The notes under the pieces: generated by a model
Told to the model about the DNA's origin: nothing
Databases searched by the model: none
What the model saw: the letters and a program-made list of their open reading frames with translations, nothing else
From: Rhodococcus sp. BP22
GTDB taxonomy: Bacteria > Actinomycetota > Actinomycetes > Mycobacteriales > Mycobacteriaceae
Direction: 5' to 3'
Length of the DNA stretch: 64,000 nt
Assembly: GCF_014281965.1 (NCBI RefSeq)
Contig: NZ_JACFTB010000003.1
Coordinates: 186,001-250,000 of the forward strand
Translations under genes and position numbers: made by a program
Part shown: positions 8,528 through 16,555 of the stretch, piece by piece
Layout of the letters: every line of letters starts with the position of its first letter
Numbering within the stretch: the first letter of the stretch is position 1

Positions 8528-8587
8528 TCTTTTTCGGTGCACGAAGAGATGGACACCGGTCGGAGCGGGCATTCCCACCGAAAAAGA
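8528..8587 (-). terminator. Long inverted repeat closing the catabolic gene block
   Basis: TCTTTTTCGGTG (8528-8539) and CACCGAAAAAGA (8576-8587) form a perfect 12-bp stem with a 36-base loop, starting three bases after the stop codon of the NTF2-like gene. This position fits a transcript end. Confidence 0.5.
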
Positions 8588-8589
8588 CT

Positions 8590-9093
8590 CTAGGTGCCCA
8601 ATCCCCAACCTTGCACCACCTCGACGGACTCGCCCAATGGCCGGGTCATGGACCACAGTGGGACCGCACGGCAATACGAAATCTTCCATTCGCCGGCCTC
8701 GACAACGTACTTGTCCTCGTACTCCATGGACGACACGGTTTCGGTGCGTGCGGTCATATTCAACTGGCGAAACGCGAGAGTCCACTTGCCTTCGGCATGG
8801 TCATTATCGACGACTCGGATTTCCGGATGAAATGCGTGATGCATGTCGAGGATGACGAATTTTCCCGATTCTTTCTTCAGCGCGACTTCGCGGAAGATTT
8901 CTGCGACTGGATCCGCATCCTCGTGTTTCCCTAATTGGCCGTAGTCCATGATCGCACCGCGCTCGATGAAGCATGCGCGAAATGTCTCGACATCCTTGGC
9001 GTCGCATGCTCTCAGGTAGCGATGTTTGAGGGACTTGATTGCCTCGATCTTCTCGAGGTCGGACATTCTTTGCTCGATCGATGGAATGCTCAC
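8590..9093 (-). CDS. NTF2-like (SnoaL-type) protein
   Basis: A 167-residue protein of the cone-shaped NTF2/SnoaL fold: N-terminal helices (IEAIKSLKHRYLRACDAKD), then CFIERGAIMDYG, a His-rich HHAFHPEIRVVDND segment, and strands such as EGKWTLAFRQLNM and YEDKYVVEAGEWKISYCRA. This arrangement matches SnoaL-4-type proteins, which include hydroxylating-dioxygenase small subunits, dehydratases and isomerases acting on small hydrophobic ligands. It is the last gene of a minus-strand block with an SDR, a flavin monooxygenase, a KSI-like protein and an IclR regulator, which supports a catabolic role. The specific reaction is not known. Confidence 0.75.
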   Translation of the reverse strand: MSIPSIEQRMSDLEKIEAIKSLKHRYLRACDAKDVETFRACFIERGAIMDYGQLGKHEDADPVAEIFREVALKKESGKFVILDMHHAFHPEIRVVDNDHAEGKWTLAFRQLNMTARTETVSSMEYEDKYVVEAGEWKISYCRAVPLWSMTRPLGESVEVVQGWGLGT

Positions 9094-9135
9094 ATCAGTA
9101 TCCTTTCGTCGGAAAAATTTGAATCGGTCTGAGCC

Positions 9136-10029
9136 TCAATCGATTACCGCGGAACTGTACTGCGGTGGATCGCCCAGCATCGGCCGATGCGAAGGGGGCA
9201 GATTTCCGTCGACGTCGACCACGCCGAGTTCGGCGGCGAGTTCTGCACCGACGAGAACCTGTCCGCTGCGCTGCATCAGGTGCGGATCACGCGCCAACGC
9301 TGCGATGATCCTTCCGGTGAATTCCGGTGTTTCTGCAGTAGCAGCCAACTGTGCGTACGCGTCCGGATTGGCGGCAAAGCTCGCGAGTGTGCGCTCGGTC
9401 TTGAGCAAGCCCATCCAGATCGAGACCACTGCCACACCGAACGGCCGGAAGTCGTGTGCCATGTCGTGTGCCATCTTGTCCACAGCTGCTTTTCCTGCGC
9501 CGTAAGCAGGTCCGTGCATGTAGCACGTGCCGCCGAAGCTGGAAGTGTTCACCACGAGGCCGCTTCCACCTTCGATCAGCAATGGCGCCGCGAAGTGTGT
9601 AGCGACATAGGTGGATCGCATCCCCACATCGAGCAAATCGAGCAACGACAGCGGCTTCTCCCAGAACGGACCCTTCATGGTCAAAGCGTCGGGAACGGCG
9701 AGCGCATTGTTGACGAGGATGTCCAGGCGACCTTGCTCTGTGCGAACTCTCTCGAAAAGATTCTCGACCTCACTGTCCACCGAGTGGTCGGTGATCACAG
9801 CGATGCCGGTTCCGCCGCGACGAGTGATCTCCTCGGCGGTGGCGAAAACAGTGCCTGGAAGACGCGAATCTCCCTCCGAGGCCGTACGTCCCGTGACATA
9901 CACGGTGGCGCCGGTAGCGCCGAGCGCCAACGCTATTCCCTTGCCGGCCCCGCGGCTTGCGCCCGTCACCACGGCGACGCGATCAGATTTCGAACTCAAC
10001 ACAAGCTCCTTCTTCGATTCTTCCGTCAC
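9136..10029 (-). CDS. Short-chain dehydrogenase/reductase
   Basis: The 297-residue protein is a classical SDR that uses NAD(P)(H) to oxidise alcohols or reduce ketones. The cofactor motif TGASRGAGKG is at about residues 23-32, NNA in LVNNALAVPD is the structural NAG-type motif, the catalytic Ser lies in NTSSFGG, and the active-site Tyr and Lys are in YGAGK. An Arg in TGRTASEG after the second strand suggests NADP(H). It lies 42 bases upstream of the NTF2-like gene and downstream of the flavin monooxygenase, all on the same strand, so it is likely part of one pathway. The substrate is unknown. Confidence 0.88.
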   Translation of the reverse strand: MTEESKKELVLSSKSDRVAVVTGASRGAGKGIALALGATGATVYVTGRTASEGDSRLPGTVFATAEEITRRGGTGIAVITDHSVDSEVENLFERVRTEQGRLDILVNNALAVPDALTMKGPFWEKPLSLLDLLDVGMRSTYVATHFAAPLLIEGGSGLVVNTSSFGGTCYMHGPAYGAGKAAVDKMAHDMAHDFRPFGVAVVSIWMGLLKTERTLASFAANPDAYAQLAATAETPEFTGRIIAALARDPHLMQRSGQVLVGAELAAELGVVDVDGNLPPSHRPMLGDPPQYSSAVID

Positions 10030-10087
10030 GGGATCACCCGAACGGTACGCGTTCGATCTCTCAGTGCAGCAACAAAAGTAGAAAGTC

Positions 10088-10117
10088 GGCTCACCGAAGG
10101 AACACCTTCGGTGAGCC
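10088..10117 (-). terminator. Intrinsic terminator after the flavin monooxygenase gene
   Basis: GGCTCACCGAAGG (10088-10100) and CCTTCGGTGAGCC (10105-10117) form a perfect 13-bp stem with a 4-base loop. On the minus strand it is followed by a T-rich stretch (ACTTTCTACTTTTG). It lies between the monooxygenase and SDR genes, so the SDR probably has its own promoter or depends on read-through. Confidence 0.75.
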
Positions 10118-10214
10118 GCATGCGACAGCTGTGCGGATACCGACCCGGGTGGATCAATTCATGGCGGATCGGTCCGAATCGCAGCGGCGACCATATATGT
10201 CGGAAGTCTTACCG

Positions 10215-11399
10215 TCAGATCATCGCTCGCAGTGGCCCCTCCGGCACTTCGCCCATGGTGGTGAGAGCTGTTGAATGGTAAAGGGTCCCTGGAACGTGAA
10301 TCGCATGCTGCAATCCGACGTGTGCGTCCCGCCAGAAGCGCTGTACGACGTTGGTACGCCTCACCGCATTGCCGCCCGAGCGCGCGAAGATCTCGTCGAC
10401 TGCATTGACAGCCCGCCACGCTGAACGCACCTGGTTCCGCCGGACCAGCGAGCGGTCCTCGAACGAGATCGTCTGCCCGGCGTCCGCGAGATCGTAGACA
10501 CGTGAGATTCCATCGAGCAGTTGGGTTCGGGATGCAGCGATCTCTGCGGCCGCATCAGAGATCGCGTACATCACATAGGGGTCGTCCTTGATTCTGGTCC
10601 CTATGGCGGAGACGCGTCCCCGCTGGTAGTCGAGATGCGAGGCCAGTGCGCCCTCGGCGATACCGATAACGGCAGCGGTGATTCCGAGCGGGAACATCGT
10701 CCAGAACGGCAACTTGTACACGGTCTCGGTCCGGCCGACACGCTCCGCCACTCCGACCCCGGCCTGTACCTCCTCGTAGTCGATCGTCCGATAGGACGGG
10801 ATGAACGCGCCGTCGACGACAACATCTTTGCTGCCGGTTCCTTGCAGTCCGATGACATCCCAAGTGTCGTCGACAATCGTGTAATCCTTGCGTGGCAGCA
10901 CCACGTGAATCATCTCGGGTGGCATCAAGGCGTTTCCCTTGGCGTCGCCGACCATCGCGCCCAGAAAAATCCAATCGCAGTGATCGGTGCCCGAGGAGAA
11001 GTTCCAGTGGCCGCGCAGGGTGTATCCACCATCGGTAGGCGTCGCGATACCTTGGGCGGCGTACGGAGATGCGATCCAGGTGTCCGGATCCTCGCCCCAG
11101 ACTTCCTCCTGAAGTTTGCGATCCATCAGGGCCATCTCCCAGGGATGGACTCCGCCCACACCACACACCCATCCGGTGGAACCGCAATTCTTTGCGACGG
11201 CCATGACGGACTCGGCGAAATCCCGGGGATGGGCTGCGTATCCACCGAAGTCGGTGGGCTGCAGCATTCGCATCACACCGGCTTGCCGGACCAGCTTCAC
11301 GCTCTGGTCCGAGAGCTTGCCGAGATCCTCGGTCTCCTGGGCCGCTCCAGCCAACTGAGCGGCAATTTCCTGGACTTTGAGAACCACTTCATGCGCCAT
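10215..11399 (-). CDS. Flavin-dependent monooxygenase, HsaA-like (acyl-CoA dehydrogenase fold)
   Basis: This 394-residue protein has the acyl-CoA dehydrogenase fold of two-component flavin monooxygenases that hydroxylate aromatic rings with reduced flavin supplied by a separate reductase. Supporting segments are SGTDHCDWIFLGAMVGD (central beta domain), GLQGTGSKDVVVDGAFIP and the C-terminal helix ARSGGNAVRRTNVVQRFWRD. Length and layout match HsaA, the steroid-ring hydroxylase, but substrate cannot be read from sequence. I start at the ATG at 11399 because GGAGGT lies six bases upstream; the longer frame to 11426 has no such site. No dedicated flavin reductase is adjacent; the one at 27.7 kb might serve. 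A KSI-like gene lies upstream on the same strand. Confidence 0.82.
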   Translation of the reverse strand: MAHEVVLKVQEIAAQLAGAAQETEDLGKLSDQSVKLVRQAGVMRMLQPTDFGGYAAHPRDFAESVMAVAKNCGSTGWVCGVGGVHPWEMALMDRKLQEEVWGEDPDTWIASPYAAQGIATPTDGGYTLRGHWNFSSGTDHCDWIFLGAMVGDAKGNALMPPEMIHVVLPRKDYTIVDDTWDVIGLQGTGSKDVVVDGAFIPSYRTIDYEEVQAGVGVAERVGRTETVYKLPFWTMFPLGITAAVIGIAEGALASHLDYQRGRVSAIGTRIKDDPYVMYAISDAAAEIAASRTQLLDGISRVYDLADAGQTISFEDRSLVRRNQVRSAWRAVNAVDEIFARSGGNAVRRTNVVQRFWRDAHVGLQHAIHVPGTLYHSTALTTMGEVPEGPLRAMI

Positions 11400-11617
11400 C
11401 GTGTACCTCCATGTGATGTCGGGCAACTCACCCTGTAGCTGAGTCCTTGATCACAGTAAGTTCCGGCCGTCCTCCGAAAGAACGGGAGCTCCCGCTCATC
11501 GGAAGCGCACTACGTATCGTCACGCCGGCAAGGGGCATCGATTCCCACGCCGTCCTCGGTTTGTTCGATGTTCCGGGGCAGCAGTATTACCCGACGTGCG
11601 AACAGGCACCCGTTCCA

Positions 11618-12037
11618 TTAAATCTTTTCGCTCGAATCGTCTGCGCCTCGAGACATCCGGACGTCCTCAGGGGACCAATATGCTTTCGTCGAGGTGATCA
11701 GTCCATCGCCATCCAGCGTCATCACATCGAACGGCTCGATCTCGACAACTCCGTCTGCTGTGTAGGTCCGCACGAGAAAGTGAAATGCGACCGAATTGCC
11801 GCTGTGGCGGAAGTTGAGCAGTTCGGTCTCTCGTCTGGACTCGATCAACGGCTTGAAGAAATGTGCAATCGCGTCCTTTCCGCAGAGTGCAGCGGATCCG
11901 ACTGGATCCTCCACCGTTGCTCCCTCGACGTACAGGCTTGCGATCTGGTCCGATGACGTCGCATCCGCGATCGTGGCCAGGTATCGGGTGACGGTGGAGA
12001 GGGCTGAATCGCGAGTGATCTCGTTTGTCCGGGTCAT
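11618..12037 (-). CDS. Ketosteroid-isomerase-like protein with intact catalytic residues
   Basis: This 139-residue NTF2-fold protein resembles steroid delta-5-3-ketoisomerase over its whole length (family length 125-135). The three catalytic positions of KSI are kept: Tyr19 in VTRYLATI, Asp44 in ATVEDPVGSA and Asp104 in EPFDVMTLDG. The segment around Asp44 is almost identical to that of the Pseudomonas/Comamonas enzyme. Such enzymes move a C=C bond into conjugation with a ketone in steroids or similar polycyclic ketones. It is upstream of the HsaA-like monooxygenase, consistent with breakdown of a steroid- or terpenoid-like compound. The true substrate is not established. Confidence 0.8.
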   Translation of the reverse strand: MTRTNEITRDSALSTVTRYLATIADATSSDQIASLYVEGATVEDPVGSAALCGKDAIAHFFKPLIESRRETELLNFRHSGNSVAFHFLVRTYTADGVVEIEPFDVMTLDGDGLITSTKAYWSPEDVRMSRGADDSSEKI

Positions 12038-12321
12038 GTGATGAAACTACGACCACTCCACACTCGTAGGACACTGCTACTCCTACTGAGCGGACTGATC
12101 GAGAGTGCCCCCTCGCTCGGCCGGATTCCACAAAACGCGTCCGGGATCTGCCGATGAGCGGAAGGATTCGCTTCGGTGGTCGAACAGACGCAATAGCTTT
12201 GTGTCGAAAGCGAACTGAGACCTACCGTTTCTACACCGAGATACTGGGATTCCTACGAAGCGGAAGTTCCCGGTGTCTTCGACCCTCGGTCGGCACACCA
12301 ACGACCAGATTTCCGCGAGTC

Positions 12322-13104
12322 TCAGGCTTTGGACATCGGGTTGATTCCCACGGAGCGTGAAATCTCACGTGAGGCAGAGCGTACCGAGCTGACCATTCGA
12401 GCGTCCATTTGATCGAGGGGGCCACAGATAGAAATAGCTGCCACAGTATGTCGGCCGTCGCTAGAAGTGGCGTGGCCTGCGCTGACAGAGCTTGCCACGC
12501 AGCCGATGTCGACGAGTCCCTCCCCGCGGTCGAAGGCAACACCGTCTTCACGTACCTTCGTGATCTCACGCGCAAGTTGCTCGCGGGTAACGATCGCCAG
12601 GGGTAGGCCGGGTTTCATTCGGTCGAACACCGGGGCGTGCAAGTATTCGTCCGGCTCGGCCGCCAGGAGCGCTTTACCCAGCGCTGTGCGATGTGCAGGC
12701 TGGTGACTACCGATGCGCGTGGGTATGTGTGCACCGAATTCTCCATCGAGCTTTTCCCAGTAAACAACGTCTCCGCCGTCGAGGTAGGCGAGGTGTACCA
12801 CCAGTTTCGTGCGTTGCTGCAACTCGAACAGGTGGGGACGGACAAGCCGATAGAACCAGTGTGTGCGTACGCCTTCCGAGCCGAGTTCGAACATCCGAAC
12901 GCCTATTTCATAGGCGTCACCGACACGGAACAGCCAACGTAGTCGCACCATTCGTTCGAGTAAGCGGTGCGCCGATGAGCGCGGAATCCCCGTTGCGTGC
13001 ACCATTTGCGTCAGCGTCAAAAAGCCCTCGGTTTGCAGTGTATCGAGCATGAGCTCAGCTCTGCTGAGCTGGTCCGAGGGAGGTTCACCATGTGTCTGCA
13101 TCAA
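12322..13104 (-). CDS. IclR-family transcriptional regulator
   Basis: The 260-residue protein has an N-terminal winged helix-turn-helix (LTLTQMVHATGIPRSSAHRL, about residues 29-48) and a C-terminal IclR effector domain with GDAYEIGVRMFELG, HRTALGKALLAAEP and FDRGEGLVDIGCVAS. IclR proteins bind small aromatic or aliphatic metabolites and control adjacent catabolic genes. It is the first gene of the minus-strand block and most likely controls it. The start is the ATG at 13104; a second ATG follows at once. A symmetric site at 13141-13160 lies 37 bases upstream and could be an autoregulatory or CRP site. Confidence 0.9.
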   Translation of the reverse strand: MMQTHGEPPSDQLSRAELMLDTLQTEGFLTLTQMVHATGIPRSSAHRLLERMVRLRWLFRVGDAYEIGVRMFELGSEGVRTHWFYRLVRPHLFELQQRTKLVVHLAYLDGGDVVYWEKLDGEFGAHIPTRIGSHQPAHRTALGKALLAAEPDEYLHAPVFDRMKPGLPLAIVTREQLAREITKVREDGVAFDRGEGLVDIGCVASSVSAGHATSSDGRHTVAAISICGPLDQMDARMVSSVRSASREISRSVGINPMSKA

Positions 13105-13140
13105 TCACCGCCCTTGAACGATCAGCAGGAACAACGCCCC

Positions 13141-13160
13141 ACTGTGATCTGATCCACAGT
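13141..13160. promoter_or_regulatory. Symmetric site with CRP-like TGTGA-N6-CCACA
   Basis: ACTGTG (13141-13146) and CACAGT (13155-13160) are inverted around an 8-base spacer. The inner part TGTGA-N6-CCACA differs at one position from the CRP consensus TGTGA-N6-TCACA. It sits between the divergent IclR and DUF1707 genes. An IclR or GntR operator is the alternative. Confidence 0.35.
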
Positions 13161-13247
13161 AGCTCACTCTCGTGGAGCGTCGGATCAACGGTGAATCCGA
13201 CGTCGGTGGTGGTTGGGTGCCTATCGACTCGACGTACCCTGTGCATC

Positions 13248-13781
13248 ATGTCTGAGGCAAGTGAACTCGAAAATGCCCGAGGTGCTGCGCAAACGAGGCT
13301 GGAACGAGCAGTCGGTGAGGGGAGGCTGACGCTTGCGCAATATTCCGACCATGCGGCCGTGGTGTGGGCACCGACGGTAGAGCAGAACGAACTCGACGCG
13401 ATTGCGCCCAACACGATGGAACCCGTCCCGACCCGTGCGCAATCTCAGTCGAAAATCCTGTGCCTGTTGAGTGATGTGAAGCGCGCGGGCCGATGGGCTT
13501 TGGCGAAGTCGACAGTCGCGGTGCTGATCATGGGTGACCTCACCTTGGATCTACGGTCAGCAATCATCGGCTCCAACGAATCGACCATCACCATCGTCTC
13601 GCTCTTCGGCGACTCCGAGCTGATCGTGCCCGACGGCGTGAACGTCGAGATCGGAGGATTCGACGTCCTCGGCGATCGCGACATCGATACGGGGTCGGTG
13701 GACCCGGGCCCGTATGCGCCCACCATCAAGATCCGATCGTTCTCGATGTTCGGTGACCTGAAAGTGCAGTCCCCACGCTGA
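13248..13781 (+). CDS. DUF1707-type protein with LiaF-like C-terminal domain
   Basis: I start at the ATG at 13248 (MSEASELENARG), giving 177 residues. Residues 5-40 resemble the DUF1707 module, in which a small helical unit contains EGRLTLAQYSDHA, although the usual opening SDAER is degraded. The second half (from about residue 70) is a beta-rich region with repeated hydrophobic strands (STVAVLIMGDLTLDLRSA, TITIVSLFGDSELIVPDG, IKIRSFSMFGDLKV) like the LiaF/cell-wall-active antibiotic response domain. No membrane segment is present, unlike many relatives. The function of these actinobacterial proteins is unknown; some are linked to envelope stress. It ends three bases from the convergent PIG-L gene. 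Confidence 0.65.
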   Translation: MSEASELENARGAAQTRLERAVGEGRLTLAQYSDHAAVVWAPTVEQNELDAIAPNTMEPVPTRAQSQSKILCLLSDVKRAGRWALAKSTVAVLIMGDLTLDLRSAIIGSNESTITIVSLFGDSELIVPDGVNVEIGGFDVLGDRDIDTGSVDPGPYAPTIKIRSFSMFGDLKVQSPR

Positions 13782-13784
13782 CCG

Positions 13785-14558
13785 TCACAGCGGCAATGCA
13801 GTCTCCGTCGGACCAGGCTCTGCGCCGACGCGTCGGAACCATTCGCGGCCGAATGCAGCTGTGAGCATGTCGAGCGGCAGGTCAAGGAACGGTCCGAAGT
13901 CGCCGACCTGAGTCTCGTGCGCGTGCATCGCTGCCCGCTTGGCGTCCATCGCGGCGCTGACGTCGACGATCGTGGTGATCTCCGCTTCCGGGAGCCCGAA
14001 CGAATCGAGGTCGGGCGGAGAGTTCTCCTCGGACCAATTCGGGTTCGCCATCACGAGGGCCTTCATATGGTCGCGATTGGTCGTTGCCTCGTAGAGGTTT
14101 GCGATGCCTGCTAGTTCGGCCGCACGCATACCCACGACATGCACTTTGATGTGATCGGGATGCCCGTAACCACCATTGGGGTCGTAGATCGTGAGGACAT
14201 CGGCCTGCTCTTCTTCGAGCACGTCGGCCAGCTTTCGCGCTGCGGCATCCACATCGGCATTGCAGAACGCGTCGGGATTGTCGTTCTCGACTGTCCCTGC
14301 CATCCCCGAGTCCGCATAGTGCAGCATCACCACACGGTCGGCGCCGAGGACCGACGCGGAGCTCTCCAATTCGAACCTGCGTCGCTCGACGAGGGTTTCA
14401 CCGTCGCGGAGGATGCCGTCGGGGAACTCGCCGAGTGCACCGTCGGTTGCGATGACCAGAACGACGCGGTGACCGGCGTCGGCGGCGAGACGCATGATCC
14501 CGCCGGTGGTGAAGACCTCGTCGTCGGGATGGGCGTGAAAGCAGACCAGAGTGCTCAT
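13785..14558 (-). CDS. PIG-L family (LmbE-like) zinc deacetylase
   Basis: I start at the ATG at 14558 (MSTLVCFHAHPDDE), giving 257 residues; the upstream extension is rich in Arg and Cys and not protein-like. The zinc motif AHPDDE is at residues 9-14 and the third ligand lies in GGYGHPDHIKVH. This family removes acetyl groups from N-acetyl-glucosamine conjugates, including MshB and Mca of mycothiol metabolism. The protein is shorter than typical MshB (about 300 aa), so I do not assign that role. Other options are an antibiotic-modifying or glycolipid deacetylase. It is convergent with the DUF1707 gene. Confidence 0.82.
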   Translation of the reverse strand: MSTLVCFHAHPDDEVFTTGGIMRLAADAGHRVVLVIATDGALGEFPDGILRDGETLVERRRFELESSASVLGADRVVMLHYADSGMAGTVENDNPDAFCNADVDAAARKLADVLEEEQADVLTIYDPNGGYGHPDHIKVHVVGMRAAELAGIANLYEATTNRDHMKALVMANPNWSEENSPPDLDSFGLPEAEITTIVDVSAAMDAKRAAMHAHETQVGDFGPFLDLPLDMLTAAFGREWFRRVGAEPGPTETALPL

Positions 14559-14629
14559 GCCCGAAATGTTTGCACGAACGCTCCGACAGTTCCTACTCGG
14601 TCGAGTCGGAGCACACCGAGTGCACACCC

Positions 14630-14687
14630 TTTTTGTAAACCGCAACCCTATCCTCGGACGTCGAAATGGTGTTTTGGTTTGCAAAAA
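14630..14687 (-). terminator. Imperfect inverted repeat downstream of menE
   Basis: TTTTTGTAAACC (14630-14641) and GGTTTGCAAAAA (14676-14687) are complementary apart from one position. They lie 29-86 bases beyond the menE stop in the minus-strand transcript. It is a possible terminator of the pitA-menE operon. Confidence 0.35.
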
Positions 14688-14715
14688 CGGTGCGCGCTCA
14701 CCCAAGCAGCGAGAC

Positions 14716-15864
14716 CTACGACGGCGTCAGCCCGGCCAGCGTGAGACGCAGCGCCGCCCGATCGAGTTTGCCGGGGCCGCGGGTCGGCAGGGAGTCGAGC
14801 AGGTACAGCTCGCGCGGTGCGGCGGTGACGTCCAAGGTGCTCCCGACGTGTTCGCGTAACGCCGCCAATGTCACTGGCCCGCCGACGACAGCGACCACGA
14901 CGCGGTGCCCGAGACGGTCGTCTTCGAGGCCGACCACCGCGCATTCGCGCACCGCCGGGTGCGTCGAGAGTGCAGCTTCCACTACTTGCGGCACGACGGT
15001 GAGTCCGCCGGTCGTGATGGCCTCGTCGAGGCGGCCCTGTATCGACAGCACCCCGTCGAGGAGAACTCCGGCATCGTCGGTGCGGAACCACCCCGGCTCG
15101 GCGAAGGCAGGGTGAGCGGGCATGCCGCGGTAGCCGAGCGCGAGGGTCGCCCCACCGAGTACGACTCTGCCGTTGTCGATGCGGACCAGGGCGCCATCGA
15201 GCGGCATACCGTCGTACACGCAGCCGCCGGCGGTCTCGCTCATCCCATAGGTGCCGACGATGGTGATTCCGGCTGCAGCCGCCCGTTCGCGTAGGGGCAC
15301 AGGTGCGGCCGCGCCACCGAGCAGCACCGCATCCAACGACGCGAGTGCCTCGACGGCAGCAGGGTGGTCCAGCGCTTTGACGAGCTGGGTAGGAACGAGC
15401 GAGGTATATCGACGCGGGCCGGCGAGCGCTCCGATTGCAGCAGGCAGCGCCGACGGGGCGAAGCCGGTGGAGACGTCGAGTATCACCGGATCGGTGCCGG
15501 CGAGAACGCTGCGCAGCAACACCTGTAGGCCGGCGATGTGATGGGCGGGCAGGGCCAACAGCCATGAGCCGGGGCCGCCGATGCGCTCGTGCGTAGCGGT
15601 GCCACTTGCCCGCAACGCTGCCGCGGAGAGCATCGCACCCTTCGGGGTTCCTGTGGTTCCGGAGGTGGCCACGACGAGGGCGGCGGCGGAATCGATCGGT
15701 GTTCCGGGAGCCAGCGCGTCGCGCAACCGAGCGCTCTCGCGCGCGTCGGACGCCGGGACCGGAAGTACCGCAGGGCAATTCCCGTCGAGTATGTCGCTCA
15801 GTCGTGACAGCAGATCGGCCGCGGCTGGTCCGGCCGGGATCGGTAGTTCTTCGAGCAGTTCCAC
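14716..15864 (-). CDS. menE: o-Succinylbenzoate-CoA ligase (MenE)
   Basis: The 382-residue protein is an ANL-superfamily adenylating enzyme that activates o-succinylbenzoate to its CoA thioester. The P-loop VVATSGTTGTPKGAML, the GTYGMSETAGG motif, GWFRTDDAG, the hinge GRLDEAITTGG and the C-terminal catalytic lysine in PTRGPGKLDRAAL are all present. It is shorter than common acyl-CoA ligases (about 500 aa) because the N-terminal subdomain is reduced, as is usual for actinobacterial MenE. It is the last gene of the minus-strand run pitA, small membrane protein, DUF3349, DUF3349, menE, with a gap of ten bases to the preceding gene. The same order occurs in M. tuberculosis (Rv0545c-Rv0542c). Confidence 0.93.
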   Translation of the reverse strand: MELLEELPIPAGPAAADLLSRLSDILDGNCPAVLPVPASDARESARLRDALAPGTPIDSAAALVVATSGTTGTPKGAMLSAAALRASGTATHERIGGPGSWLLALPAHHIAGLQVLLRSVLAGTDPVILDVSTGFAPSALPAAIGALAGPRRYTSLVPTQLVKALDHPAAVEALASLDAVLLGGAAAPVPLRERAAAAGITIVGTYGMSETAGGCVYDGMPLDGALVRIDNGRVVLGGATLALGYRGMPAHPAFAEPGWFRTDDAGVLLDGVLSIQGRLDEAITTGGLTVVPQVVEAALSTHPAVRECAVVGLEDDRLGHRVVVAVVGGPVTLAALREHVGSTLDVTAAPRELYLLDSLPTRGPGKLDRAALRLTLAGLTPS

Positions 15865-15874
15865 ATCGGGGAGC

Positions 15875-16189
15875 TTAGTCGGGTGCTCCCAGCGTGAACG
15901 GATCGGCGAGAGGCCATCCGCCCGTCGTGAGCTTCGACCGAACCCGATCGATGTCTTCTTCTCGTGGCATCTCGTTGGTGACTTTGGTGATGGTCACCGC
16001 GATACCTGCCTTGTCCGCGGGAAGTTGCCCGTCGGCGATGAGCGCGTCCATGACGGAATGAACCTCGTTGTCGGACAGTCGGCGGGCCAGCAGCGCCAGC
16101 AGCGGAATGTAGTCCGCGTCGGGTACACCTTCGGGGTACCCGACGCGGAACCAATCGAGGATCGCGGTGAGGAATGAAGGAACCGCCAT
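15875..16189 (-). CDS. DUF3349 family protein (second copy)
   Basis: This 104-residue protein is a paralogue of the gene immediately upstream. Shared features are an N-terminal WFRVGYPEGVPDADYIPLLA segment, a central helical part (LSDNEVHSVMDALIADG) and a C-terminal VRSKLTTGGWPLADPF. DUF3349 is an actinobacterial family of small helical proteins; a structure of the M. tuberculosis relative is known but no function. The ATG follows the upstream stop directly (TAGATG), so translation is probably coupled. It lies between the other copy and menE; a link to menaquinone synthesis is only suggested by conserved order. Confidence 0.8.
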   Translation of the reverse strand: MAVPSFLTAILDWFRVGYPEGVPDADYIPLLALLARRLSDNEVHSVMDALIADGQLPADKAGIAVTITKVTNEMPREEDIDRVRSKLTTGGWPLADPFTLGAPD

Positions 16190-16519
16190 CTACTTCAGCG
16201 ATACCGGATCTGCGAGGGGCCATCCGCCTGCAGCGAGTCGGGCCGAGACGCGAGCAATGTCTTCGGGGGTCGGCTCGGTATCGATCAGTTCCTTGATGAA
16301 CTCGGAGATCTCGTCGTTGGAGATCGCCCCGGCGCTCAGCGCACCACCGATGGGGGCGACCAAGCCGAGTACGACCTCGTGTACTTGGGCGTCGGTCAAT
16401 TCGGCGCGACGCAGCAGAGCCACGAGAGGGAAGCGATCCTTCGGAGGTATGCCCTCGGGGTAACCGGCACGCAACCATTGGAGGACGGATGCAGGAAACG
16501 TGGTCTTGGGGTCGGTCAT
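16190..16519 (-). CDS. DUF3349 family protein (first copy)
   Basis: A 109-residue relative of the next gene, with matching WLRAGYPEGIPPKDRFPLVA near the N-terminus and ARLAAGGWPLADPVSL at the C-terminus; the two probably arose by tandem duplication. The middle differs (GALSAGAISNDEISEFIKEL versus a shorter segment). No catalytic motif or membrane segment is visible. It lies 36 bases downstream of the small membrane protein gene. Having two adjacent copies that diverge mainly in the centre suggests a heterodimer or separate ligands, which is inference. Confidence 0.8.
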   Translation of the reverse strand: MTDPKTTFPASVLQWLRAGYPEGIPPKDRFPLVALLRRAELTDAQVHEVVLGLVAPIGGALSAGAISNDEISEFIKELIDTEPTPEDIARVSARLAAGGWPLADPVSLK

Positions 16520-16555
16520 GATGCTTGTCCTTCCTGGTCGAATAGCGAAGATGGA

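Noticed and set aside
10215..11399. Naming the flavin monooxygenase hsaA
   Set aside because: Fold and length fit, but HsaB, HsaC and HsaD partners are missing and several paralogues of this fold have other substrates.
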